Of a DNA stretch of 10,465 nt, positions 1 to 6,840 are shown piece by piece. The stretch's first letter is position 1. Each line of letters begins with the position of its first letter. The position numbers and the translations under genes are program-made. The stretch lies in NCBI GenBank assembly GCA_002405565.1, contig DHMB01000014.1, forward strand, positions 1 to 10,465, read 5' to 3'. The notes beneath the pieces were generated by a model. It saw only the letters and a list, made by a program, of their open reading frames with translations, was not told the origin of the DNA and did not search any database. The stretch comes from Clostridiales bacterium UBA4653. Its GTDB lineage: Bacteria; Bacillota; Clostridia; Oscillospirales; CAG-272.

Positions 1-1460
1 GGCCGATGAAGTTTTATGACAAAACGTCAACAGGCTCCGTCATAAACCGAATCAGCAGCGACACAAACAACCTTCAGGCGTTCATTCTGCGTATCACGCA
101 GGAGGTTGTAACGCAGCTGTTCCTCCTTATAGGAATAATTGTTATAATGATAACGATGAACTGGAAGCTCTCTTTGCTCTCTCTCATCCCCGTTCCGTTC
201 GTCGTTTACGCTTCGAGAAAATTCGGACGTAAAATACGTCCCTTCTATCGCCGCATATGGCGAAAATGGACGGCGGTCTCCTCCGTTCTGACAGACTCGA
301 TACCCTGTATACGCGTCGTAAAATCGTTTTCGGGCGAAAAACGCGCGTCAAAACGACTTGAAAAGCAGAATGACGAATGGCTGAAGGTCAGCGTCCGCGC
401 GGGAAGAATGTCCAGCATTTTCACGGCGGCTGTATCGTTTGTCGTCGTCTGCGGCTCGCTTATAATATGGAACGTCGGCGGACTTGAAGTCATAGAGGGC
501 AAAAGCGATATTTCCCTCGGTCTGCTCGTTTCGTTCATCTCGTATACTTCGATGTTTTACGGCCCTGTCAACTTCTTTGCGGGCTTGAACGATTCGTACC
601 AGAGCGCGCTGACCTCTGCCGAAAGAGTTATGGATATTCTCGACGCCGAGCCGGAGCGCGATGACGGCAAGGGCAATATCCCGCAGAGAATACAGGGCAA
701 GGTCGAATTCCGTCACGTCAGCTTCTCGTTTGACAAGACGAAAAACGTTCTTTCCGATATAAACCTGACAATCGAACCCGGAGAAGCTGTCGGCATAGTC
801 GGCACGACCGGCTCCGGCAAGACGACCCTTATAAATCTTTTCCTTCGTTTCTATGATAACTATGACGGGCAGATACTGCTTGACGGCAAGGACATAAAAG
901 CCCTTGATATGAGCTGGTTCCGTTCCAAAATCGGTTATGTTCAGCAGGAGGCGATGATGTTCTCCGATACGATTTTCAATAACATTGCATACGGCAAGCC
1001 GAACGCAACGATTGAAGAAGTTCTCAAGGCGGCGGACATCGCAAACGCGCACGAATTCATCCTCCGTCATCCTGACGCATATGATACCATTCTCGGCGAG
1101 CGCGGCGTCGGACTCTCCGGCGGCGAGCGACAGAGAATATCAATCGCGCGCGCAATACTCAATAACCCCAGCGTGCTAATATTTGACGAAGCGACGAGCG
1201 CAGTCGACTCCGAAACGGAAAAGCTCATTCAGGACGCAATAAACAATCTCGTCAAGGGAAGAACGACTCTGATGATAGCTCACCGCCTTTCAACTCTCAA
1301 ACAGGCGGATAAGATAGTCGTTATCGACAAAGGCAGGATTCTTGAATTCGGCACGCCCGATGAGCTTATGGCAAAGAAAGGCAAGTATTACAGGCTCGTG
1401 AAGATTCAGTCGATGGCGGAGAGCGTCACTCGCGATAAAGAGCGCGAGCATCTTGAATAA
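1..1460 (+). CDS. ABC exporter, fused membrane and ATPase domains (5' end outside window)
   Basis: The reading frame is open to the left edge, so the first visible Met at base 6 is internal. It falls at the FYD-x-x-x-TG motif usually found in the second or third helix region of exporter membrane domains. Numbering from that Met, hydrophobic segments lie near residues 37-70, 138-157 and 170-190. The nucleotide-binding domain follows, with Walker A GTTGSGKT (266-273), Q-loop VQQ (312-314), signature LSGGE (370-374), Walker B LIFDEA (391-396) and H-loop AHR (425-427). All catalytic residues are intact. This is a type IV (MsbA-like) exporter half-transporter acting as a dimer in the cytoplasmic membrane; the substrate cannot be read from sequence. 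It is followed at 14 nt by a DUF1854 gene, a pairing known for a subset of these transporters (annotated in some databases as cyanophycin-associated, though no cyanophycin gene is visible here). Family assignment is secure; substrate unknown. Confidence 0.93.
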   Translation, partial: PMKFYDKTSTGSVINRISSDTNNLQAFILRITQEVVTQLFLLIGIIVIMITMNWKLSLLSLIPVPFVVYASRKFGRKIRPFYRRIWRKWTAVSSVLTDSIPCIRVVKSFSGEKRASKRLEKQNDEWLKVSVRAGRMSSIFTAAVSFVVVCGSLIIWNVGGLEVIEGKSDISLGLLVSFISYTSMFYGPVNFFAGLNDSYQSALTSAERVMDILDAEPERDDGKGNIPQRIQGKVEFRHVSFSFDKTKNVLSDINLTIEPGEAVGIVGTTGSGKTTLINLFLRFYDNYDGQILLDGKDIKALDMSWFRSKIGYVQQEAMMFSDTIFNNIAYGKPNATIEEVLKAADIANAHEFILRHPDAYDTILGERGVGLSGGERQRISIARAILNNPSVLIFDEATSAVDSETEKLIQDAINNLVKGRTTLMIAHRLSTLKQADKIVVIDKGRILEFGTPDELMAKKGKYYRLVKIQSMAESVTRDKEREHLE

Positions 1461-1474
1461 GGAGGCGACGGAAG

Positions 1475-1963
1475 ATGATAGGATTTTTTATCAGCGGTGA
1501 CGAAGCCCGCATAAAAAAGACGGGAGAAACGACGGTATCACTTGAAATGTATGACGGACGTCGTTTTGAAAACCTTGAACCCATCAGGCTTTTCCCCGTC
1601 TCCGGTATAACAAAATACATTTCTCTGACGGACGAAAACGGCAAGGAAGTTGCGATAATCCGCGACATTGACCACCTTATGCCGGAATCCGCAGAGGCGA
1701 TAAGGTCATGCCTTGCGTCATATTATATCGTTCCGAAAATAAAGAAAATTCTTTCCCGCGTTGAAAAATACGGCAACATAACGTGGACTGTCGAAACGGA
1801 CAGGGGACGGCACAGCTTTTCGATACTCAACACCAGCATAGACATAAAAACGCTTTATGACGGCAGAATTTTAGTCCGCGACTCAAACGACAACCGTTAT
1901 GAGATTGAGGATGTTCACAAGCTCGACAAAGAAAGCCTCGGCTTTTTGAAATTCGATATGTAA
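1475..1963 (+). CDS. DUF1854 family protein, ABC-transporter partner
   Basis: A 162-residue soluble protein with no signal peptide or membrane segment. I recognise it as DUF1854 by its overall pattern: an N-terminal part with NLEPIRLFPVSG (33-44) and a strand-rich EVAIIRDIDHL stretch (58-68), a central YYIVPKIKKIL helix (83-93), a WTVETDRGRHSF segment (104-115), and a C-terminal IEDVHKLD (144-151). The family has no established biochemical role; its members are typically encoded next to an ABC exporter, as here. The start is supported by GGAGG at 1461-1465, directly after the upstream stop codon, with 9 nt to the ATG. Translation is probably coupled to the transporter. The most likely role, by context only, is as an accessory or regulatory subunit of that transporter. 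Assignment is from pattern memory, not a profile search. Confidence 0.8.
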   Translation: MIGFFISGDEARIKKTGETTVSLEMYDGRRFENLEPIRLFPVSGITKYISLTDENGKEVAIIRDIDHLMPESAEAIRSCLASYYIVPKIKKILSRVEKYGNITWTVETDRGRHSFSILNTSIDIKTLYDGRILVRDSNDNRYEIEDVHKLDKESLGFLKFDM

Positions 1964-1973
1964 GGAGAAAAAT

Positions 1974-2300
1974 ATGAAACTTGTAATTGCGGTAATCAAC
2001 AACGACGACAGCAGAACAGCCATCACAGCGCTGACAGGGAGAGACTTTTTCGTTACCCAGCTCTCCACAACCGGCGGATTTCTTATGGTCGGAAACACGA
2101 CACTTCTCATCGGTACGGAGAAGGAACGCCTTCCGGAGCTCAAAGAAATTCTCAAAAAATACTGCGTAACGAGAGAAAAAGCAAATCCCTCCGTCGAAGC
2201 CTTCGGCAGGGGGCTGCTCAATCATTCCGTTGAGGAAAAGGTGACAATCGGCGGCGCCGTTATGTTCACACTCTCCGTCGACGAATTTGAAAAGATATAA
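1974..2300 (+). CDS. darA: Cyclic-di-AMP receptor, DarA/PstA family (PII-like)
   Basis: A 108-residue PII-like protein, the usual length for DarA/PstA/YaaQ (about 109). It opens MKLVIAVINNDDS, has the family hallmark TTGGFL (32-37) followed by GNTT (40-43), and ends with IGGAVMFTLSVDEF, which matches the VEVGGATVFVLPVDEF end of the Bacillus and Staphylococcus proteins as I recall them. The family forms trimers that bind cyclic-di-AMP at subunit interfaces and act as signalling proteins with poorly known targets. The AGGAG at 1963-1967 overlaps the preceding stop codon and sits 6-7 nt from the ATG. In Bacillus the gene lies between tmk and holB; here it is the last gene of an ABC exporter/DUF1854 operon, 10 nt after DUF1854. 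An Arg that contacts ligand in studied homologues (position 26) appears to be Phe. Family call is confident; the target is unknown. Confidence 0.9.
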   Translation: MKLVIAVINNDDSRTAITALTGRDFFVTQLSTTGGFLMVGNTTLLIGTEKERLPELKEILKKYCVTREKANPSVEAFGRGLLNHSVEEKVTIGGAVMFTLSVDEFEKI

Positions 2301-2334
2301 AAAAATCGGGAGCGGTTTTCCGCTCCCGATTTTT
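2301..2334. terminator. Bidirectional Rho-independent terminator
   Basis: The stem is 15 bp and perfect (2301-2315 with 2320-2334) around a TTTT loop. It starts at the base after the darA stop codon. The arm is GC-rich in the middle (TCGGGAGCGG) and flanked by A-run and T-run, so a U-tract follows the GC stem in both directions. It can end the rightward darA operon and also the leftward transcript carrying the small peptide gene. Confidence 0.95.
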
Positions 2335-2393
2335 CATTTTGAGAAAAGCCTTTATATGAAAAAATCTTTTTGCTTTTATCTTCTGTAATTTTC

Positions 2394-2447
2394 TTTTACC
2401 GCGGCAGAGCCGCTATTGAAATCTTCCCGCAGGGGGAAAATGTAAAA
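2394..2447 (-). other. Structured 3' region after the small peptide gene (three-way-junction-like)
   Basis: Six bases after the peptide stop codon the minus-strand RNA can fold as a closing helix TTTTAC (2442-2447) with GTAAAA (2394-2399). This encloses two hairpins: TTCCC/GGGAA (2434-2438 with 2424-2428) and GCGGC-TCT-GCCGC (2401-2413). No U-tract follows, so it is not a plain terminator. It could be an mRNA 3' stabiliser or part of a small RNA. The individual helices are short, so this is a tentative structure. Confidence 0.35.
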
Positions 2448-2452
2448 TCCCG

Positions 2453-2548
2453 TTATCTGTTGCAGCAGCAGAGAACTACGCAAGCTATAACAATAACCCA
2501 AAGACAGGTGTTGTTTCCGTCGAAAAGGTTGCAAAGACAGTTGTTCAT
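2453..2548 (-). CDS. 31-residue cysteine-rich membrane peptide
   Basis: A short frame that reads MNNCLCNLFDGNN, then a hydrophobic run LWVIVIACVVL, ending CCCNR. Seven of 31 residues are Cys: C4, C6, C15, C23 and the C27-C29 triplet. The start is well supported: GGGAGG at 2555-2560 lies 6 nt from the ATG, a near-ideal ribosome binding site. Residues 16-29 could form one membrane-spanning helix, with a Cys-rich head and tail. I recall similar tiny N-x-C-L-C-N-L-F-D peptides in Clostridia genomes but know no characterised family or function. It lies 118 nt downstream of the membrane protein gene on the same strand and is flanked by a leader hairpin and a structured 3' region. It may be read through from the addA operon or have its own promoter. 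Only weak candidates exist: TTGCCT-16-TATTCA (2582-2609) and TTGTCT-17-TATTTG (2576-2604). Confidence 0.75.
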   Translation of the reverse strand: MNNCLCNLFDGNNTCLWVIVIACVVLCCCNR

Positions 2549-2560
2549 GAATATCCTCCC

Positions 2561-2579
2561 TTCGCCGCTTTGCGGCAAA
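2561..2579 (-). promoter_or_regulatory. Leader hairpin touching the peptide gene's ribosome binding site
   Basis: Minus-strand RNA pairs TTTGCCGC (2572-2579) with GCGGCGAA (2561-2568) across an AAA loop, giving 8 pairs including one G-U. The GGGAGG ribosome binding site begins at the very next base (2560 leftward). It may hold the site single-stranded, insulate it or modulate access; which one cannot be told from sequence. Confidence 0.45.
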
Positions 2580-2666
2580 TATGAATAATGTTCTCAATAG
2601 ACAAGGCAAATTAAGTATTTCCCCGTCCTGATATTATTCTATGAGGATGTTGTCGAAACGTGCCGA

Positions 2667-3191
2667 TTATTTGCTCTTCTTTTTTTCCGTCGCGCCGATT
2701 GAGTATCCGATGACGAACGTTCCGAGAATCAATATGCCGTTAAAAATGATTTCCACTGCAGGGGATTCCGAAATTGTTGCATGGATAAACCCACCTGTGA
2801 TGTTGAAAACACCGAGACCGGTAGCGAAAAGAACAGACAGGTTTGAAAGTTCGGTTACGCCGAACGCCGCAATCAATCCGAAAATGGCATACATGACGAG
2901 GCAGACAAGCGGTATGGCGTTTGCCGTCAACGTTGCAACGGTAATATTGAGGTTCTTTCTTGCCGCGATTGCCCCGCACCAGCCCCATATAAGCACTGCC
3001 GCGATTACGATAAGCACGCTGATGACGGATATTCCGCTCAGACCTTGCTGTGCTACCGGAACCCATATCGGGATTGAACCGAGATAAATGAATTTATCCG
3101 GAATAATCATAAGCCCCAAAAATATCAGAATGGATGAAATCGGGACGAGACAGAGAAGATATGCCGCATTGAACTTTTTTTCTTTTTTCAT
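2667..3191 (-). CDS. Uncharacterised five-helix membrane protein downstream of addA
   Basis: A 174-residue very hydrophobic protein with a basic N-terminus (MKKEKK) and basic C-terminus (EKKKSK). Likely membrane helices fall near residues 9-30, 53-76, 85-112, 118-140 and 147-168. The Trp-containing stretch IWGWCGA (68-74) ends the second helix. I recognise no family motif and assign no function. The start at 3191 is chosen because AAAGGA (3198-3203) sits 6 nt upstream. A Met 15 nt earlier (3206, overlapping the addA stop as ATGA) lacks a ribosome binding site and would add five residues. It lies 11 nt after addA with no terminator between, so it is very likely co-transcribed with addA. No clear terminator follows it. 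Confidence 0.85.
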   Translation of the reverse strand: MKKEKKFNAAYLLCLVPISSILIFLGLMIIPDKFIYLGSIPIWVPVAQQGLSGISVISVLIVIAAVLIWGWCGAIAARKNLNITVATLTANAIPLVCLVMYAIFGLIAAFGVTELSNLSVLFATGLGVFNITGGFIHATISESPAVEIIFNGILILGTFVIGYSIGATEKKKSK

Positions 3192-3197
3192 ATCGTT

Positions 3198-3203
3198 TCC
3201 TTT
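3198..3203 (-). promoter_or_regulatory. Ribosome binding site that fixes the membrane protein start
   Basis: AAAGGA on the minus strand, 6 nt before the ATG at 3191. The alternative ATG at 3206 is preceded by CGGCACGATTGAATT, which has no Shine-Dalgarno match. The site overlaps the last bases of the addA stop codon, which would allow translational coupling. Confidence 0.7.
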
Positions 3204-6200
3204 CATAATTCAATCGTGCCGTCGAGCGCGAAGGAATAAATATAAGTGTGCTCCGGCGCTTTGCCGAAGAGCTTTTGGCAGGCGTATTTATAATAACCGA
3301 GCTGGCGACTGTGACGCTTTATAAGCGTCTCTTTTATTTCTTCCACCCCTGTGCCGGAGGGGAAGAAGTCGGTTTTATAGTCGATCAGGATGAGCTCGCC
3401 AGTTTTTGTCTTTACGGCGCAGTCAATAACGCCCTGCACCATCAGCTTTTCGCCTTTGAGCGCTTCTTTTGTCTTTTCGTCCTCGGAAAAGCTCTCCGCG
3501 GGATAGAAAATTATAAATCTTTTTTCCCTGTAAATCCGGTCGGCTTTTCTCATGACATCCGCAAGGGGAGATGAAAAGAACTTTTTGAGCTTTCGGACGT
3601 TCAGCTTTTCGCTGTCGCCTTCAAAGATGAACCTGTTCTTTACAAGACGCTGTATTTCCGCTTCAACGCCGTTTTTATCGACGTTTTCAAAATCGAAAAA
3701 CTGCATGAACGTGTGCATTGCCGTGCCGTGCGAGGTGCCGCTTTCGCTTTCTCCCGCAATGAACACGGGCGCGGGATATTCGTCATTTTTCTCGTTGTCT
3801 ATGCTGACCGCCGTGCCGTCGTCATCGTCCAGCACGTCGGGATACAGCTTTGACACGGACAGCTTGGATGGTACCGTGCTCAGAATTGCATGCGGATATT
3901 CAAAGCCGAGCCGATCGCGGGCGATTGCATAGCCTTCGTCATAATTATCGACGGTATCGCCTTCCGCACCCGTGACAGCTCCGCGCCTCGGAAGCTCGCG
4001 CACAAAGTCGAGTGTGCAGAGCGAAGGGTCTTTTGCAAGCCCTATGCAGAGCCAATCGAGCATGGACTTGCTTTTTTTTCTTCCGTATGACGAGAAGAGT
4101 TTTGCTTTCAGACTCACCCTCGACGATGGGTCGCCGAAGTCATATTTCTGCTCCTGATTTTTCTGATTGTCCTTTGATCGCGTGTTGTCTTTTACGGTTG
4201 CCGTGATTATCAGCCGGCGCTTTGCGCGGGTGAGGGCGACATAAAGAAGTCGACAGCCCTCCTCGGCAAGTCTGCCGCTCTGAAGCTCGATTGCCGCGCG
4301 GTGCATGGGCGTTTCGATTATTTTTCCGCCTTCCGCTCCGTCATAAAGGTCGAAAGCGACGGGCGCATTGCGCACGGCAAGAACATTTCCTCTTGTATGC
4401 TCGGAGCTTGTCTGCCTGTTTGTATCGCACAGGAAGACTGTGTCGAATTCAAGCCCCTTTGAGCCGTGCATTGTCATTATCGTGACAGCGTCCGCGCCGC
4501 CGCCGAAGCCCGTCATATCGACTTTGGCGTCGGTGTTTATCATTTCGTCTATGAATGACGTAAACGAATACAGTCCGTGGTTGCCGCCGTTTTCAAAGTC
4601 GAGCGCGTAATCATAAAGCCGGCGGAGGTTTACACGGCTGCGCTCGTCCGTTCCGAGCAGGGACATGATTTTCGTCTCCGCATAGACCGTTTTAAGAAGC
4701 TCGCCGCAGGTGCATATTTTTGCTCTGCTGCGGAACTTTTCATGGTCGGAAAGAAATCTTTTCCCTTTTTCAAAGCCTGTTTTTTCGGTATATTCTTTGA
4801 GAGCGGAATAGAGCGAGCCGGACTCGTCCGATTTTCTGATTCGAATCAGCTCTTCCAGAGTCACCCCGTATATCGGGCTTTTGAGCGTCGCGGCGAGGTA
4901 AACGTCGCGGGAGGGATTGTCTATTGTGTTGAGCAGGGAAAGCGTCAGAAGAACCTCGGGGCTTTTGAAAAACTCCTTCACCGACGCATTCCGGCAGGGA
5001 ACGCCCCGCTTTGAAAGCTCAAACGCAATGTCCTGCGCAATTTTGTTTGACCTGAGAAGAATGGCGATGTCCGTTGCCTTTGCCTCTCCGTCCGCAATCA
5101 TCGAAGCTATCTTTTCCGCCACATAGGCTTCCTCCGTCAGAGAAGGGTTGTCGTCCGATGTGCAGATTATGTGCATTTCGGGCTTGGGGCAGGGAACCTC
5201 GTCTCCGCCGCGGCGAAGACGTTCGTCATTTCCGTAAACGATTTTTCCGTCCGTATTCATAAGGGTGGAAAAAACGCCGTTTACAATGTCGATTATCTTG
5301 TTGCCCGAGCGGAAATTCTCGGAAAGAAACATCTTGACGGCTTTTTCGTCCGTGCCTTCTTCGTATTTTTTTCTGCTCTCAAGCTGACGGGCAAATATCG
5401 CGGGCTCGGCGCCGCGAAAATCGTAAATACTTTGCTTCATATCGCCGACGGTGAAAAGGTTGTTCTCTTTTGCAATCAGCGTGAATATTTTGTTCTGAAG
5501 CTCGTCTGTGTCCTGAAATTCGTCTATATATATCTCGTCAAATCTTTCGGAAAGCTCTTTTGCAAGGGCTGTCGGCGAGTCGTTTTCTTCGTCATAAAGA
5601 AGGTTCAATGCCATGCGTTCCGCGTCCGCAAAGCTGATCATATGCCTGCGCTTTTTCTCGTCCATGAGTCGACGGTCAAATTCATCGAAAAATGACGAAA
5701 GATCATCGCGGAGGTGTTCCGCGCGGATGAGCATATCGGAAAGGGCGCTTTCATCGAGGGAAAAATATGTTTTGAACAGAACCCTCGCCTCTTCTACAAA
5801 ATCATCGCGCACGCTCTTGTGCCATTTATAGAGTTCGCATTGACAACCGCTTTTTATTTTCCCGCAGTCTGCGTCCGAAAATGACTTGCAGAGCGAGGAA
5901 AAAGCGCTTCTGACGTCCGCATAGGGCTTTGAGCTTTCAATACTGTCAAGCAGCGCCGATGAATACCGCAGGTCGGTTTCAAAGGTATTAACGCGCTTTT
6001 CCGTTCCGTCGGCTCCATACATTTCGTCAAGGGCGATTTTATAAAAATTTATATAATGACGCAAAAATTCCGTGATGATACCGTAGATTGCTTTTCCCCA
6101 GAATGAGCCTGCAAAATCGCCGCCGGAAGGCTCGCCTTTTATCGCTTTTTCGCGGTTTACGCAACCGGAATAAAAATCGTAAAGATCGACAAGCGTCTCC

Positions 6201-6724
6201 CTCAGTTTACTGTCTGACGAGGGAGAGCCGAAAGTATCCGCAAAGAGGGCGAAATCATCGATTTTTCCGCTTCCGTGGACAATTCCCTCAAAATAATCGG
6301 AGATGAGCTCGTCCGCAATTTCGTTTTTAAGTATTTTTTCGGCGTCCGCGTCCATAATTCCGAAGCCGGAAACGCCTGTTTCCTGAAAGTTTTCTTTTAC
6401 AAGGTCGATACAGAAGCTGTCTATCGTGCTTATTTTTGCGGAGGGGACAAGGAGCATCTGCCGCAGAAGACTGTTTTTCGGATTTTTTGAATACTCATCG
6501 CTGAGAGACTTTTCAATCCTTTCGACAAGCTCCGCGGCGGCAGCACGCGTAAACGTTACCACGAGAATACGGGACACATCAATGCTGCCAGAGCATATGC
6601 GCTCTGTGATACGTCTTGTCAGCACGGCGGTTTTTCCGCTGCCTGCGGCTGCGCTGACTGCAATCGAAACTCCGTCTGCCTTGATGGCGTCCGATTGCGC
6701 CTGCGTCCAATTGATCTCTCCCAT
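3203..6724 (-). CDS. addA: ATP-dependent helicase/nuclease subunit A (AddA)
   Basis: A 1173-residue UvrD/PcrA-like helicase fused to a C-terminal RecB-type nuclease, close to the roughly 1200-1240 usual for AddA. Helicase motifs in order: Walker A AAAGSGKT (25-32), Ia VVTFTRAAAAELVERI (55-70), Walker B-type YIDEFQDTDE (399-408), VGDMKQSIYDFRGAEP (426-441), SENFRS (468-473), TMHGSKGLEF (751-760) and LLYVALTRAKRRL (826-838). Nuclease residues are all present: H1004 in GTAMHTF, D1101 in QGVIDCAV, D1115 and K1117 in LIDYK, and QLGYY (1141-1145). With AddB it processes DNA double-strand ends for RecA-dependent repair. The start is supported by AAAGGAGG 7 nt before the ATG. addB, which usually lies directly upstream, is not here; the upstream gene is fba behind a terminator. 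Transcription starts from a consensus promoter at 6762-6790 with a leader of about 30 nt. Confidence 0.97.
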   Translation of the reverse strand: MGEINWTQAQSDAIKADGVSIAVSAAAGSGKTAVLTRRITERICSGSIDVSRILVVTFTRAAAAELVERIEKSLSDEYSKNPKNSLLRQMLLVPSAKISTIDSFCIDLVKENFQETGVSGFGIMDADAEKILKNEIADELISDYFEGIVHGSGKIDDFALFADTFGSPSSDSKLRETLVDLYDFYSGCVNREKAIKGEPSGGDFAGSFWGKAIYGIITEFLRHYINFYKIALDEMYGADGTEKRVNTFETDLRYSSALLDSIESSKPYADVRSAFSSLCKSFSDADCGKIKSGCQCELYKWHKSVRDDFVEEARVLFKTYFSLDESALSDMLIRAEHLRDDLSSFFDEFDRRLMDEKKRRHMISFADAERMALNLLYDEENDSPTALAKELSERFDEIYIDEFQDTDELQNKIFTLIAKENNLFTVGDMKQSIYDFRGAEPAIFARQLESRKKYEEGTDEKAVKMFLSENFRSGNKIIDIVNGVFSTLMNTDGKIVYGNDERLRRGGDEVPCPKPEMHIICTSDDNPSLTEEAYVAEKIASMIADGEAKATDIAILLRSNKIAQDIAFELSKRGVPCRNASVKEFFKSPEVLLTLSLLNTIDNPSRDVYLAATLKSPIYGVTLEELIRIRKSDESGSLYSALKEYTEKTGFEKGKRFLSDHEKFRSRAKICTCGELLKTVYAETKIMSLLGTDERSRVNLRRLYDYALDFENGGNHGLYSFTSFIDEMINTDAKVDMTGFGGGADAVTIMTMHGSKGLEFDTVFLCDTNRQTSSEHTRGNVLAVRNAPVAFDLYDGAEGGKIIETPMHRAAIELQSGRLAEEGCRLLYVALTRAKRRLIITATVKDNTRSKDNQKNQEQKYDFGDPSSRVSLKAKLFSSYGRKKSKSMLDWLCIGLAKDPSLCTLDFVRELPRRGAVTGAEGDTVDNYDEGYAIARDRLGFEYPHAILSTVPSKLSVSKLYPDVLDDDDGTAVSIDNEKNDEYPAPVFIAGESESGTSHGTAMHTFMQFFDFENVDKNGVEAEIQRLVKNRFIFEGDSEKLNVRKLKKFFSSPLADVMRKADRIYREKRFIIFYPAESFSEDEKTKEALKGEKLMVQGVIDCAVKTKTGELILIDYKTDFFPSGTGVEEIKETLIKRHSRQLGYYKYACQKLFGKAPEHTYIYSFALDGTIEL

Positions 6725-6761
6725 TGACCTTCCTCCTTTGCGAATTTATATGCATACAGTA

Positions 6762-6790
6762 ATTATATAATTTTTCGGCGCTTATGTCAA
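6762..6790 (-). promoter_or_regulatory. Perfect-consensus sigma-A promoter for addA
   Basis: The -35 box is TTGACA (6785-6790), the spacer 17 nt (6768-6784) and the -10 box TATAAT (6762-6767): 12 of 12 consensus bases at ideal spacing. Initiation is expected near 6755, about 30 nt before the addA ATG. The -35 box directly abuts the T-run of the fba terminator. Confidence 0.92.
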
Positions 6791-6829
6791 CAAAAAATAA
6801 AAAACGGCAGAGGATATCCCCTCTGCCGT
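6791..6829 (-). terminator. Rho-independent terminator of fba
   Basis: A 10-bp perfect stem ACGGCAGAGG/CCTCTGCCGT (6804-6813 with 6820-6829) and a 6-nt loop. On the minus strand it is followed by TTTTTTATTTTTTG. It starts 11 nt after the fba stop codon. Confidence 0.95.
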
Positions 6830-6840
6830 AATTTACTTTT

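Noticed and set aside
348..1070. 240-codon minus-strand frame opposite the ABC exporter
   Set aside because: It is a shadow of the exporter frame, which has all ATPase motifs; the minus frame shows no recognisable domain.
2376..2609. 77-codon minus-strand frame overlapping the small peptide gene
   Set aside because: It begins at TTG without a ribosome binding site. The 31-residue frame on the same strand has a near-ideal one and a coherent membrane/Cys pattern.
2641..3087. 148-codon plus-strand frame opposite the membrane protein
   Set aside because: The minus frame has a ribosome binding site, operon context and clear membrane helices; this one is its complement.
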